Shown: positions 9,104-19,564 of the stretch, one piece after another
Layout of the letters: the number at the start of each line of letters is the position of its first letter
Position numbering within the stretch: position 1 is the stretch's first letter
Program-made: the position numbers and the translations under genes
Assembly: GCA_004144185.1 (NCBI GenBank)
Contig: SEFP01000002.1
Location: forward strand, 248,001 to 312,000
DNA length: 64,000 nucleotides
Direction of reading: 5' to 3'
DNA from: Sphingobacteriales bacterium
GTDB taxonomy: Bacteria > Bacteroidota > Bacteroidia > Chitinophagales > Chitinophagaceae
Notes under the pieces: model-generated
The model's database searches: none
What the model was told of the DNA's origin: nothing
The model's input: the letters and a program-made list of their open reading frames with translations, nothing else

Positions 9104-9910
9104 TTAATCCAGCTGGAACGTCACCGGAACGCGGTAATATACTTTAACGGCCCGGCCGTTTTGTTTGCCCGGCTTCCATTTCGGCATCTTCCGGATCGCC
9201 CGTAATGCTTCGGCATCCAGTACAGCATTTACGCCCCGTTCTACCTGTGCATCGGTGACGCTGCCATCTTCTGCAACCACAAATTTGATCACGACCCGTC
9301 CTTCGCTTCCGACTTCACGGGCGGCATCGGGATAGGTTACGTTGTTGGCCAGCCAGGCTTGTACATCGCCGTTGAATTCCGGCATCTGGTCTACTGCAAA
9401 TGGAATACTTTCTTTAGGCGCAGGTGGTGTAGCTATCAGCGTACTGGAGGTCCCATCTGACTGACCACCCATCTGAGACCCCTGCCCGTCTGCACTACCG
9501 GTATTGGTTCCAACACCGGGCGTAGCATTTTTTGAAGCAATCAAATCAGGTGGCAACTCATCCGGCCGTACGTTTTCGTCTTTGTCAATCCTGGGAATAG
9601 TCACCTTAACGGTAGACCTGGCAGGCGGTGGTACAGATGGAGCTGATGGCGGCGGTACCGGTTGCAGATCTAAAGGTGTCATAGGACAGGATACCAGATG
9701 TGGTTTGGGCGGTTCCGGAAGAGACGGTGCTACACGGTTCGTGAGCCATCCATACGTAGCAATAGAGATTCCGGTAAGAGCCAGCAGGAACAGGGAGGTG
9801 CGGATACGCCGGGCATAATTGCGGCGTAGCTCATAGCTCCCGTAACTTTTATTCCGACCCTCGTAGATCAGGTCAAGGTAATCGGCAGCCAGAATGATGT
9901 GTGTGTCCAT
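9104..9910 (-). CDS. TonB-family energy transducer (paralog 2)
   Basis: N-terminal TM, Pro-rich linker, C-terminal 'AREVGSEGRVVIKFVVAEDGSVTDAQVERGVNAVLDAEALRAIRKMPKWKPG'. Confidence 0.92.
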   Translation of the reverse strand: MDTHIILAADYLDLIYEGRNKSYGSYELRRNYARRIRTSLFLLALTGISIATYGWLTNRVAPSLPEPPKPHLVSCPMTPLDLQPVPPPSAPSVPPPARSTVKVTIPRIDKDENVRPDELPPDLIASKNATPGVGTNTGSADGQGSQMGGQSDGTSSTLIATPPAPKESIPFAVDQMPEFNGDVQAWLANNVTYPDAAREVGSEGRVVIKFVVAEDGSVTDAQVERGVNAVLDAEALRAIRKMPKWKPGKQNGRAVKVYYRVPVTFQLD

Positions 9911-10318
9911 GCGTTGAAACGGTTAAAAAATGTGAACAAAAAACACTAATTGCACACCTGCCGATGGGAGGTGAACAGTCTAAGGATTCCGCCGTTGCAA
10001 CGCTTGGTTCCTACTTCTTAAAACGGTGATGCTGAACTTTTCCACACAGCCAGAAGCAGTTTTTTTAATCTTTTTTTAGCAGTTGTCTTTTCAATCCGTT
10101 CGCTGATTAAGACGCCATTGAGGGCTGCATTTTAAATGGATTTAACAGGTCCATTCAGGAACGTTTGGGGGCATCGCTACGACGTGGTTAGAACTACAAC
10201 CAATCAGGACTCGTGCAGATTCCGCGCGCACCCTACCGCGGCGTTACACAGAGAATAAGCTATGCAAGTGATGGGTGATTGAACTGGAAATTGGTTTTCT
10301 GCCCGCCCCAGTAACCGA

Positions 10319-10410
10319 TAGGGACACGCGGCGCGTGTCCGCAGTGCAACCGGCATGTTTGTCCGCACGGCAATCAAAATATAGATGCGGACACGCGCCG
10401 CGTGTCCCTA
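10319..10410. repeat. GC-rich inverted-repeat element (25-bp perfect arms, about 42-bp spacer)
   Basis: tagggacacgcggcgcgtgtccgca (10319-10343) and its exact reverse complement (10386-10410); each arm is itself near-palindromic. Confidence 0.9.
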
Positions 10411-10489
10411 CGGAACGGAATACGTGTTTTCCGGAAAAAGGTTAACTGATATCGCATTAGCCCTGCAACGCTGCCGCATCGGATAGGAT

Positions 10490-10525
10490 TAAAAAAAAGC
10501 GCTGCAACTAGTTGCAGCGCTTTGA
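10490..10525 (-). terminator. Rho-independent terminator downstream of tonB1
   Basis: Perfect 28-bp palindrome aaagcgctgcaactagttgcagcgcttt with a T-tract on the minus strand. Confidence 0.85.
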
Positions 10526-10565
10526 AAGCATTTAGTTTCCGGAAATTTCCCGGCACTTCATTGTA

Positions 10566-11381
10566 TTAGTCCAGCTGGAACTTTACCGGAACGCGGTAGT
10601 ATACTTTTACGGCCTGGCCGTTTTGTTTACCGGGCTTCCACTTCGGCATCTTCCGGATGGCCCGCAGGGCTTCGGCATCCAGTGCAGCGTTTACACCGCG
10701 CTCTACCTGGGCTTCGGTCACGCTGCCGTCTTCCGCAACTACGAATTTAACGACGACCCGTCCTTCAATACCAGACTCCCGGGCGGCGTCCGGATACTGT
10801 ACGTTGTTGGCCAACCAGGCATTTACGTCTCCGTTAAACTCCGGCATCTGTTCTACCGAGGTAAAGACGGCTGGCGGCGGCGGCGGTGCTTCCACCACAG
10901 CTGTACCCGTACCGGTACCTGGTTTGTCGATGATACCCGGATCGATGCCGTTGACGTCGCCTTCCTGGGTCTTCACACCCGCAGAAGCGTCTTTCAGCTC
11001 CTTCATTTCGGGTGGCTTTTCTTCTTCGCGCACCTCTTCATCTTTCTTGATGACCGGTGGGGTAAACTTCACCGTAGGCTTTACCGGTGGGGGCGGTTCA
11101 GCCGGTGGCGGTGGTGGGGGCGGTGTTTTCGGATCGATCGGTGGTGGCTCTACCATCGCCATTTCCACGGCTTTTGGTTTCGGCTTTTCCACGATTTTGA
11201 CCGGGCGGTTGGAGATAACGCCATAAGCCGTGACGGCCACGCCAATCGCAGCCAGAGCCATCAGGGCACGCCCGACCCGCTTGGGGTAGTTGCGGCGCAG
11301 CTCATAGCTTCCGTAGGTTTTATTCCGACCGTTATAAATCAGGTCGAGGTAATCGGTTTTGAGAATCTTGTTGATGTCCAT
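10566..11381 (-). CDS. TonB-family energy transducer (paralog 1)
   Basis: Pro-rich linker 'PPPIDPKTPPPPPPPAEPPPP' and TonB C-terminal domain; near-identical C-terminus to ORF 9104-9910. Confidence 0.95.
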   Translation of the reverse strand: MDINKILKTDYLDLIYNGRNKTYGSYELRRNYPKRVGRALMALAAIGVAVTAYGVISNRPVKIVEKPKPKAVEMAMVEPPPIDPKTPPPPPPPAEPPPPVKPTVKFTPPVIKKDEEVREEEKPPEMKELKDASAGVKTQEGDVNGIDPGIIDKPGTGTGTAVVEAPPPPPAVFTSVEQMPEFNGDVNAWLANNVQYPDAARESGIEGRVVVKFVVAEDGSVTEAQVERGVNAALDAEALRAIRKMPKWKPGKQNGQAVKVYYRVPVKFQLD

Positions 11382-11419
11382 GCGTTACAGAAGATTGAGC
11401 AGCTGTGAAAAGAGGTGGC

Positions 11420-11992
11420 TTACTGCGCGCCCATGAATTCTTTGTCTACATCAGTGATATCAATCACCGCGTAGGTTTTCACATCGTTGATCGCCATCTC
11501 GTCGAGTGCATTCACCATGTCCTCGTAGGTGCTGGTCGCATCGGGCTTGATGAGTACGACGGCATTGTCTTTAGGACCCAGGCCACCGCTTTGCTGAAGT
11601 TGTGATACCGCTTGTTTTTTGGCAATGATCACATTCCGGATGCCGTCGGCGCCAGGTTTGAAATACGCCACTTTCACAGCCGGTGGATTGGCCGGATCAT
11701 CCGCCAGTCCCTCGTAATAGTACACCCGGTGATTGTTGCCTAACAGCAGCGTCAGAGCGGTGGACGCTTTGATCTTGGTCTGTTGGTTGTCTTCCACCTT
11801 ATCCTTTGCAGGCATGTTGATCTCCATCGTCTTGGGCTTCGACATGGTGGTGGTAAACATAAAGAAGGTGATGAGCAAAAAGCCCAGATCCACCATCGGT
11901 GTCATGTCGATGCGGGTCGACAGTTTTTTCGCTTTCTTGACCCCGGGGCCTTTCTTATGCCCGCCCCCCGAGGAGGTATCCATTTCTGCCAT
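11420..11992 (-). CDS. ExbD/TolR-family biopolymer transport protein
   Basis: 'STRIDMTPMVDLGFLLITFFMFTTTMSKPK' ExbD TM motif. Confidence 0.93.
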   Translation of the reverse strand: MAEMDTSSGGGHKKGPGVKKAKKLSTRIDMTPMVDLGFLLITFFMFTTTMSKPKTMEINMPAKDKVEDNQQTKIKASTALTLLLGNNHRVYYYEGLADDPANPPAVKVAYFKPGADGIRNVIIAKKQAVSQLQQSGGLGPKDNAVVLIKPDATSTYEDMVNALDEMAINDVKTYAVIDITDVDKEFMGAQ

Positions 11993-12060
11993 AACAGAGC
12001 TGTTTTAATACTAATTAGGAATGGTTAAAGATGCCTGCGTACGAATACGCACGTCCTAGG

Positions 12061-12714
12061 TTATGCCTCGGTCGTCCGCGCCTGTGCAGCAGCGGTGCCC
12101 GGCGGAATCGCCTTCATGTTGGTGATCAGGTTGAACTTGTAAATCTTATAGTTCTCCAGCGTCTGAATCACTTTCTTCACTTCCGGATACGCAGTATTAC
12201 CGTCTGCTTTGATCGTAATCCGCAGTTTCGCGTTGTTGTTGCGGGCACTGCGAATCCAGGTAGCCAGTTCATTGGTCACCACATCATTGCTGGTATCGGT
12301 CGGGATACCGGTAGCCGTTTTGTCAAAGTCTTTCTGCTCAGCAGGCGTCGCTCCCAGATAGCTTTTCAGCTGGTTGAACGGCACACCTACTGAAGAGCCA
12401 TATTTGAAAGCATCCATCTCCGCTTTGGTCAGACCCAGATTTTTATAGCTATTGATGTCCTGGATCAGGTTTTCACGGATGCTTTGCTTGTCGATCGAAA
12501 AGAAGATGCGACCGGTTTTATCGACTGTCAGCATCATGATGTCGGTATCCGGAAGCGTAATTTCCGAGATCGACGAAGGCGTGGAAACCACCACCGGCTC
12601 GTCGGGCTTAAACTTAGTGGCCAACATGAAGAAGGTCAGCAGCAGGAAGGCTACGTCACACATCGCTGTCATGTCGATGTTGGTGCTCTTCCGCGCCATT
12701 TTCACTTTAGGCAT
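12061..12714 (-). CDS. ExbD/TolR-family biopolymer transport protein
   Basis: 'STNIDMTAMCDVAFLLLTFFMLATKFKPDEPV'. Confidence 0.93.
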   Translation of the reverse strand: MPKVKMARKSTNIDMTAMCDVAFLLLTFFMLATKFKPDEPVVVSTPSSISEITLPDTDIMMLTVDKTGRIFFSIDKQSIRENLIQDINSYKNLGLTKAEMDAFKYGSSVGVPFNQLKSYLGATPAEQKDFDKTATGIPTDTSNDVVTNELATWIRSARNNNAKLRITIKADGNTAYPEVKKVIQTLENYKIYKFNLITNMKAIPPGTAAAQARTTEA

Positions 12715-12916
12715 AGGGATTGTGTTTAGGTATGAGGTATCAGGTACAAGATATTGGGACTCAACTATTGATTTTCCGGAAGATACATTCCATCAGTCCT
12801 CCTACCTACTACCTGATACACTTGTTCTTCAATAAAGACGGCGATGCGGGTATTTTCCACATCGCCGCCGAAACTTTTTTCTGCGCTTCGTTTACGAAGC
12901 GTCCGGAAAGCAATGC

Positions 12917-13768
12917 TTACTTGTAGTTAGCGGCAAAGCTTTGCGTCAGGGTAAAACCGCTTTCGTCAATACCGAAGGTGATCCCGTCGATGATGGTAGT
13001 AAAGAAGTTGTAGAAGATGATCGCAAACAGCGAGGTGGTAATACCCAGTGCCGTGTTGATCAGGGCCTCCGAGATACCGTTTGCCAGGGCAGCAGCATCC
13101 GGAGCACCGGCCTGACCCATCGCCTGGAAGGAACGGATCATACCCAGTACCGTACCGATCAGACCCATCAGGGTTGCAGCCGAAGCAATAGTAGACAGGA
13201 ATACGAGGTTGCGCTCCAGCATCGGCAGTTCCAGTGCAGTCGCTTCTTCGATTTCTTTTTGGATCGACAGTACTTTTTGCTCGGTATCCAGTTCACCGTT
13301 GGTGGTCATCTCACGATACTTGATCAGACCCGCTTTCATAACGTTGCCTACAGAACCGCGTTGCTTGTCGCATTCAGCGATCGCAGCATCGATGTTTTTG
13401 TTGGCTAGATGATACTGCACTTTACGTACAAACTCACCAGCGTTCATGCTGCCTTTGGCTTTGAAGATGGTCAGTGCGCGCTCAATGATAAAGGCAATCA
13501 GCGTCAGCAACGTGGCCATCAGGATCGGTACTACGAAACCACCGAGGTACATGGTACCCATTACATTCTTCGGAGAATGTCGTTCAGCGTCATTGAAGTT
13601 ACCGGGAGCACCCAGTACAAAGTAATAAATCAGTTGACCAATAGCGATACAGGCGACTACAACAATAAAGTTGAGCAGCATGCTACCAGAATTCTTAGGT
13701 TTTCCGGCTACGGCAGCTTTCGGTGCAGGGCGCGGAGCAGTCGTGGTGGTGGTTTTTACTTCAGCCAT
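12917..13768 (-). CDS. MotA/TolQ/ExbB proton channel family protein
   Basis: 'LERNLVFLSTIASAATLMGLIGTVLGMIRSFQAM' motif; start set at MAEVKTTTT. Confidence 0.93.
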   Translation of the reverse strand: MAEVKTTTTTAPRPAPKAAVAGKPKNSGSMLLNFIVVVACIAIGQLIYYFVLGAPGNFNDAERHSPKNVMGTMYLGGFVVPILMATLLTLIAFIIERALTIFKAKGSMNAGEFVRKVQYHLANKNIDAAIAECDKQRGSVGNVMKAGLIKYREMTTNGELDTEQKVLSIQKEIEEATALELPMLERNLVFLSTIASAATLMGLIGTVLGMIRSFQAMGQAGAPDAAALANGISEALINTALGITTSLFAIIFYNFFTTIIDGITFGIDESGFTLTQSFAANYK

Positions 13769-14146
13769 TGTTCGGGTTGGTTTGAACGAGGGATTTGGTT
13801 TTCGGTTTAAAAAAAGAAGGGATCTGGTACGAGTAAAGAACGCGGGAGTAGGGAAGAAGGTTTCAGCGTGATCCTTACCGGACAAAGATAGGCGGCTGCA
13901 CGAAACCGCAAAACGCCAGGTGTAAAAATTTCCCTAAACGTAATACTGACGTAACAGGCGCTGCTTACCTATGTTCAAATGGTACCAAAACGGTACCAAC
14001 ACCGTATTTATTGTGTGTCCGAACTGCAGTCATTCCGGAAATGGGATCGACTTCTTTTTAAAACGATCAGGTTTGTTCAAAGGTTCCCTACGTCACCGTC
14101 ACATCCCTCCGTACCTTCGCGCCGTTTTTTAAGACTGCCCCAACCC

Positions 14147-14716
14147 ATGAATTTTAATCCCTGGCACCACGTTTCGTATGGTGAGAATGTTCCGGACCGC
14201 GTGAACGCTATTATCGAAATCCCGCAAGGATCCCGTGCTAAATACGAACTGGATAAAGATACCGGCCTGCTGAAGCTTGACCGCGTGTTGTACTCCGCAG
14301 TGTATTACACGGCCAACTACGGATTTATTCCCCGCACCTACTGTGATGACGGCGATCCACTGGATATTCTGGTGTTGTCGCAGATTGATATGCAGCCGTT
14401 GTGCCTGGTAGAAGCCAAAATCGTAGGGGTGATGCGGATGCTCGACGGTGGCGAAGCCGATGACAAGCTGATTGCGGTTTGTGCCAATGACATGAGCGTC
14501 AATCACATCAATGATATTGATGAACTGCCACCACACTTCATTACCGAGATGCAGCACTTCTTCGAAGAATACAAACGCCTCGAAAAGAAAGTCGTGAAAA
14601 TTGAAGAGTTTCAGGGCGCACGGCTGGCCAAGAAAATCCTCGGTCACGCCATTAAAGATTACGAAGCCAAATTCGGTCACATCAAATTGCCAACAGCCGA
14701 AGAAATGGCCCGATAA
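14147..14716 (+). CDS. ppa: Inorganic pyrophosphatase
   Basis: '[20 protein letters not shown]', '[10 protein letters not shown]' catalytic signature; start at MNFNPWHH. Confidence 0.95.
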   Translation: MNFNPWHHVSYGENVPDRVNAIIEIPQGSRAKYELDKDTGLLKLDRVLYSAVYYTANYGFIPRTYCDDGDPLDILVLSQIDMQPLCLVEAKIVGVMRMLDGGEADDKLIAVCANDMSVNHINDIDELPPHFITEMQHFFEEYKRLEKKVVKIEEFQGARLAKKILGHAIKDYEAKFGHIKLPTAEEMAR

Positions 14717-14799
14717 GCCAACGCTTTCAGCAGACCTGAGTACGCTTTCAGCGGGCATTTTCTGACTTCCGCTTTTCCACTCATTTAGTCCGACGTCCT

Positions 14800-15222
14800 A
14801 TGAACCCCGGTTTTATTCTCGGTTTGTGCATCATCGGTATTGCAGCCGGCCTGCTCAGCGGTATGGTGGGTATCGGCGGTGGCATTGTAGTGGTACCGGC
14901 ACTGGTTTTTTTCTTTGGATTCTCCCAGAAAATGGCACAGGGCACGTCTCTGGCGATGCTGCTTCCCCCCATCGGTATTCTCAGCGTACTGGCGTATCAC
15001 CGGGCCGGGAATGTGCGCTGGGACGTAGCCGGAATTCTGATCGCAGCGTTTCTGGTCGGTTCGTACCTCGGTGCGAAACTGGTCACAAAAGTGAACGATC
15101 AGACCGTGAAGAAAGTCTTTGCTGTCTTCATGATTCTGGTAGCCATTAAGTACTTGGTTTTTGACAAGCCCAAACCGGTTTCGGACCCGCCGCCTCCTAC
15201 CGAAGTGGCTGCCAACCAGTAG
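14800..15222 (+). CDS. TauE/SafE-family sulfite exporter-like membrane protein
   Basis: 'GLLSGMVGIGGGIVVVPALVFFFGFSQKMAQGTSLAMLLPP'. Confidence 0.9.
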   Translation: MNPGFILGLCIIGIAAGLLSGMVGIGGGIVVVPALVFFFGFSQKMAQGTSLAMLLPPIGILSVLAYHRAGNVRWDVAGILIAAFLVGSYLGAKLVTKVNDQTVKKVFAVFMILVAIKYLVFDKPKPVSDPPPPTEVAANQ

Positions 15223-15334
15223 ACGGCTGTTTGTTTCCCGACAGCCGGAGTTATGCTTCCGGAACCGTTTTTTATTCATTACAGCCACGGCGCTCCATCG
15301 CCGACGGCGCATCCTTTTTCTCAATCCTCCGCTT

Positions 15335-16780
15335 ATGCCCCGCACCAAAATCAGCACGCTGCTGGCCGATGCCAACCCCGTTGGAAAATCTATAACCGTT
15401 CAGGGCTGGGTGCGCCATTTCCGGAACAATCAGTTTATTGCCCTTACCGATGGTTCCTGCCCGGAAACGCTTCAGTGTGTCGTACGGCTCGATCTGGACG
15501 AAGCGATCCGAAAAGACATTACTGCCGGTGCGGCCTTGTCTATTTCCGGAACCGTCGCCGAATCGCTTGGCAAAGGCCAGCGCTACGAGCTGATTGCCGA
15601 TACGGTAACCGTGTTGGGTACCTGCGATCCGGAAGTGTATCCGCTACAACTGAAGAACCGTCCATCCCTGGATTTTTTGCGGGAACATGCCCACCTGCGC
15701 TTCCGGACGGCCACTTTCAGTGCCATATTCCGGATCCGGCATACGCTGGCAATGGCGGTACATCGCTTCTTTGATGAGCGGGGATTTGTATATCTCCATA
15801 CCCCAATCATCACTGCTTCGGATGCCGAAGGTGCCGGTGAAATGTTCCGGGTTACCACCCTGCCGCTCAACGCCATTCCGATTGCTGAAGGCGGCGATGT
15901 CGATTTTGAACCCGACTTCTTCGGACGTGCGACCAACCTGACCGTCAGTGGACAACTGGAAGCCGAACTGGGTGCGATGGCGCTGGGCGAAGTGTACACG
16001 TTCGGCCCTACGTTCCGTGCCGAAAATTCCAACACCACGCGTCACCTGGCCGAGTTCTGGATGATCGAACCGGAAGTCGCGTTCAATACGCTGACCGAAA
16101 ATGCGGATCTGGCCGAGGCCTTTATCCAGTACGTGATCAAAGCCGTACTCCAGGAGCGCCGGGGCGATCTGGATTTCCTGGCCACCCGACTGGCAGAAGA
16201 AGAAAAGCAAAAGCCGCAGGCCGAGCGCAGCGAGCTGGGTCTGATTGAGAAGTTGGAGTTTGTGATCGACCAGCCTTTTGAGCGGATCACCTACACCGAG
16301 GCGATCAACATTCTCCTGGCCAGTCCGGCGTATAAAAAGAAGAAGTTTAAGTACGATGTGCAATGGGGCATTGATCTGCAAAGCGAACACGAACGGTACC
16401 TGGTGGAAAAACATTTCGGTAAACCGGTCATCGTAACGAACTATCCAAAAGCCATCAAAGCGTTTTATATGCGGCAGGATGACGGTACGGAAGCAGGTCG
16501 CGAAACGGTTGCCGCTATGGATATCCTGGTTCCCGGCATCGGTGAGATGGTCGGTGGCTCCCAGCGGGAAGAACGACTCGACAAACTTCAGGAGCGGATG
16601 CAGGAAATGCACATTCCGGAAGAAGAGTTGTACTGGTATCTCGACACCCGTCGCTTCGGTACGGCGCCGCATGCCGGCTTTGGTCTGGGTTTCGAGCGGC
16701 TGGTGCTGTTTGTAACCGGCATGGGCAACATCCGCGATGTGATTCCGTTTCCACGCACCCCCGGAAACGCCACTTTCTAA
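15335..16780 (+). CDS. asnS: Asparaginyl-tRNA synthetase
   Basis: 'VQGWVRHFRNNQFIALTDGS', 'FRAENSNTTRHLAEFWMIEPE', 'GFGLGFERLVLFVTGMGNIRDVIPFPRTPGNA' class II aaRS motifs. Confidence 0.97.
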   Translation: MPRTKISTLLADANPVGKSITVQGWVRHFRNNQFIALTDGSCPETLQCVVRLDLDEAIRKDITAGAALSISGTVAESLGKGQRYELIADTVTVLGTCDPEVYPLQLKNRPSLDFLREHAHLRFRTATFSAIFRIRHTLAMAVHRFFDERGFVYLHTPIITASDAEGAGEMFRVTTLPLNAIPIAEGGDVDFEPDFFGRATNLTVSGQLEAELGAMALGEVYTFGPTFRAENSNTTRHLAEFWMIEPEVAFNTLTENADLAEAFIQYVIKAVLQERRGDLDFLATRLAEEEKQKPQAERSELGLIEKLEFVIDQPFERITYTEAINILLASPAYKKKKFKYDVQWGIDLQSEHERYLVEKHFGKPVIVTNYPKAIKAFYMRQDDGTEAGRETVAAMDILVPGIGEMVGGSQREERLDKLQERMQEMHIPEEELYWYLDTRRFGTAPHAGFGLGFERLVLFVTGMGNIRDVIPFPRTPGNATF

Positions 16781-16828
16781 ATATCCTATTTAGCAATCCG
16801 AAGAATTCAAAATTCTTCCTAATATATC

Positions 16829-16857
16829 AAGACGCTCCCGGTGAGCGTCTTTTTTTT
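16829..16857 (+). terminator. Rho-independent terminator after asnS
   Basis: aagacgctcccggtgagcgtcttttttt hairpin plus T-tract. Confidence 0.9.
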
Positions 16858-16912
16858 CTGTTTTGGAAAATGCCTTGGCACCTCTGCTCGCACAGGCTAC
16901 TTTTCGGCGCAG

Positions 16913-17818
16913 ATGGCAGCAGCGTACAAACGTTTTTTTCGTTTCAACCGGTCGGAGCGGTACGGCGTACTGGTTTTAGGGTTTGGCATTCTGGTATTGC
17001 TGCTCATCCGGTTGGCGATTCCGGTTTTCATTCATCCTCCGCAGCCCAACGCCCGGCAGGTAATGCAATTGAACCGTGCATACGACCATTGGCTTCAGAC
17101 CCAGGCCAGTGCCGTTCCGGAAAACAGCTTCTGGCGGTCCCGGAATGAGCCAGCCGTAGAAATGGTCCTGGCACCCTTCGATCCGAATACCGTCGATTCG
17201 ATGGGTATCCGGCGGCTGGGACTGCCCGGCTATGTGGCCCGCAGCTGGATTAACTGGCGCGACCGCTACGGAAAAGTGTTTTACAGTGCCGAAGAGGTCA
17301 GCGAGATCCGGGCGTTGAAACCCGAGGATTTTAATCGAATCCGGCCCTACATCCGGATCTCGGCAGTACGTCCTGCGTTTAAGCCCTACGGCAGCCGGTT
17401 TGAAAAGTATGTCCCACCTGCATTTGTAGATATTACTACAGCCGATACTACCCTGCTCGACCGCGCCATTCCCGGTGTGGGACCGTACATCGCCCGCCGC
17501 ATCATCGAGAAACGGGATGCCTTCGGCGGATACCTGAATATCGAACAGGTGCTGGATGGGTTGCGCATGCCCGACAGTACCGCGCAAAATCTGCGGCAAA
17601 AACTACGGATTGCACCGGATAAAATCCGGAAACTGTCGCTTAATAAAGCCACTTTCGAGCAGCTGAAACGCCATCCGTATATCGGCGAAAAGATGGCTAA
17701 AAATATTCTGGATTTTCGGGAAGCACTGGGTGGTTATCAGGATGTGAGCCAGTTGAAGCAGGTACCTTTGATGAACAACGATATTTATCGTAAAATTGCG
17801 GCTTATTTTGAGCCTTAG
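16913..17818 (+). CDS. Helix-hairpin-helix (ComEA-like) domain protein
   Basis: 'LLDRAIPGVGPYIARRIIEKRDAFGGY' and 'KRHPYIGEKMAKNILDFREALGGY' HhH motifs; N-terminal TM. Confidence 0.85.
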   Translation: MAAAYKRFFRFNRSERYGVLVLGFGILVLLLIRLAIPVFIHPPQPNARQVMQLNRAYDHWLQTQASAVPENSFWRSRNEPAVEMVLAPFDPNTVDSMGIRRLGLPGYVARSWINWRDRYGKVFYSAEEVSEIRALKPEDFNRIRPYIRISAVRPAFKPYGSRFEKYVPPAFVDITTADTTLLDRAIPGVGPYIARRIIEKRDAFGGYLNIEQVLDGLRMPDSTAQNLRQKLRIAPDKIRKLSLNKATFEQLKRHPYIGEKMAKNILDFREALGGYQDVSQLKQVPLMNNDIYRKIAAYFEP

Positions 17819-17874
17819 GAACCAGTCGTATTTGCTGCGTTCCACTATTCAACGTCTACCGCTTAACGCCACTT

Positions 17875-19017
17875 ATGGATTTCAACCGTACTGAAACGCA
17901 GGAGCAGATCGCCACGATGGTGCGCGAGTTTGCCAACAAAAATATTCGTCCCCATATGATGGAATGGGACGAGTCGCAGACTTTTCCTTTGGAAACCATG
18001 CAGGCCATGGGCAAGCTCGGCATTCTGGGCGTCCTGGTTCCGGAAGAATATGGCGGTGCCGGCCTCGGCTATTTTGAGTACATCTCCGTGATCGAGGAAG
18101 TTGCTAAGGTTTGTTCTTCGATCGGACTATCAGTAGCCGCCCACAACTCGCTGTGTACCGGTCATATCCTGTACTTCGGTAACGAAGAGCAGAAAAAACG
18201 TTGGTTGCCCAAACTGGCGACCGGCGAGTGGATTGGCGCCTGGGGACTGACCGAGGCCAACACGGGTTCGGATGCCGGCAATATGCGCTGCACCGCTACC
18301 AAAGATGGCGATGAGTGGGTGTTGAACGGCACTAAAAACTGGATTACCCACGGTATTACCGGTCATGTAGCCGTCGTACTGGCCCGCACCGGCGAGCCCC
18401 GCACTTCCGGAAATGTGACTGCTTTCGTTGTAGAGCGCGGTACGCCGGGCTTTAAAGGTGGCAAGAAAGAAAACAAGCTGGGCATGCGTGCGTCCGAGAC
18501 CGCTGAACTGGTTTTTGACAACTGCCGCATTCCGGATGCCAACCGGCTGGGTGAAGTTGGTGATGGATTCCGTCAGGCAATGAAAGTGCTGGACGGTGGC
18601 CGGATTTCGATTGCAGCGCTTTCGCTGGGTATTGCCAAAGGCGCGTACGAAGCAGCGCTGAAATATTCCAAGGAGCGCGAGCAGTTTGATCAGCCCATCT
18701 CCAACTTCCAGGCTATTGCCTTTAAGCTGGCCGATATGAAGACCAAGATCGAGGTCGCTGAAATGCTGATTTACCAAGCCGCCGATCTTAAAAACCGAGG
18801 CCAGAAGATGACCAAGGAAAGCGCCATGGCCAAAATGTATGCGTCTGAAATTTGCGTACAGGTGAGCACCGAAGGAGTACAGATCTTTGGCGGCTACGGC
18901 TACACCAAAGATTTCCCGGCAGAGAAGTTCTACCGGGATTCCAAGCTGTGTACGATCGGTGAAGGCACAACCGAAATTCAGAAGCTGGTCATCAGCCGCG
19001 ATATTTTGAAGGCATAA
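17875..19017 (+). CDS. Acyl-CoA dehydrogenase
   Basis: 'GAWGLTEANTGSDAGNMRCTA', 'EGVQIFGGYGYTKDFPAEKFYRDSKLCTIGEGTTEIQKLVI' signatures. Confidence 0.97.
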   Translation: MDFNRTETQEQIATMVREFANKNIRPHMMEWDESQTFPLETMQAMGKLGILGVLVPEEYGGAGLGYFEYISVIEEVAKVCSSIGLSVAAHNSLCTGHILYFGNEEQKKRWLPKLATGEWIGAWGLTEANTGSDAGNMRCTATKDGDEWVLNGTKNWITHGITGHVAVVLARTGEPRTSGNVTAFVVERGTPGFKGGKKENKLGMRASETAELVFDNCRIPDANRLGEVGDGFRQAMKVLDGGRISIAALSLGIAKGAYEAALKYSKEREQFDQPISNFQAIAFKLADMKTKIEVAEMLIYQAADLKNRGQKMTKESAMAKMYASEICVQVSTEGVQIFGGYGYTKDFPAEKFYRDSKLCTIGEGTTEIQKLVISRDILKA

Positions 19018-19036
19018 TAGAAACGTATAATTCAGC

Positions 19037-19072
19037 TAAAAGGGCCGCTTCCATTCCGGAAGCGGCCCTTTT
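19037..19072. terminator. Bidirectional rho-independent terminator
   Basis: aaaagggccgcttcc-attcc-ggaagcggccctttt between convergent genes; contains TTCCGGAA. Confidence 0.88.
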
Positions 19073-19100
19073 CGTATTCAGGAATGATAGAATGACCTAT

Positions 19101-19511
19101 TTATTTGCGCAGGCCCCGCCAATAATACCCTCCTATCTGACGCCGGTATTCCAGAACCAGATCGCCGGAGGTCAGCGTATGAATGTAGGACGTATCGCTG
19201 CCGGACGTAGCCGTACTGAATACAAATTGCTGATCATCGCCCGTAAGCGCCCAGTTAAACGGTATGGTGGTTCCGGAGCCGATGATAGTCCCGCTGCCAT
19301 CATCTTTAAACGTGTACACCGCGTTCAGTACCGTCATATCGGTAACCAGTTTGCGCTCTGCTGCATCCAGCGTCTGGTTCCGGTTGGTATCCTGCGCGTC
19401 AAACGTACGCCGCCAGGTGCCCGTCAGCAGTGACTTACGGGAAGGGGTGTCTTCTTTTTTGCAGGCCGCAAACAGCCCCGCGATGAGCGCAAACAGTAAA
19501 ATCTTTTTCAT
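19101..19511 (-). CDS. Small lipoprotein, lipocalin-like fold suspected, with EF-hand-like loop
   Basis: Lipobox 'LFAACKKED', 'LLTGTWRRTFDAQDTNRNQTLDAAER'; paralog of the adjacent ORF. Confidence 0.75.
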   Translation of the reverse strand: MKKILLFALIAGLFAACKKEDTPSRKSLLTGTWRRTFDAQDTNRNQTLDAAERKLVTDMTVLNAVYTFKDDGSGTIIGSGTTIPFNWALTGDDQQFVFSTATSGSDTSYIHTLTSGDLVLEYRRQIGGYYWRGLRK

Positions 19512-19564
19512 AGTGAAACATTGTCCTTCAGAGCCATACCGATAACAGGAATCTGTTTTAAAAT

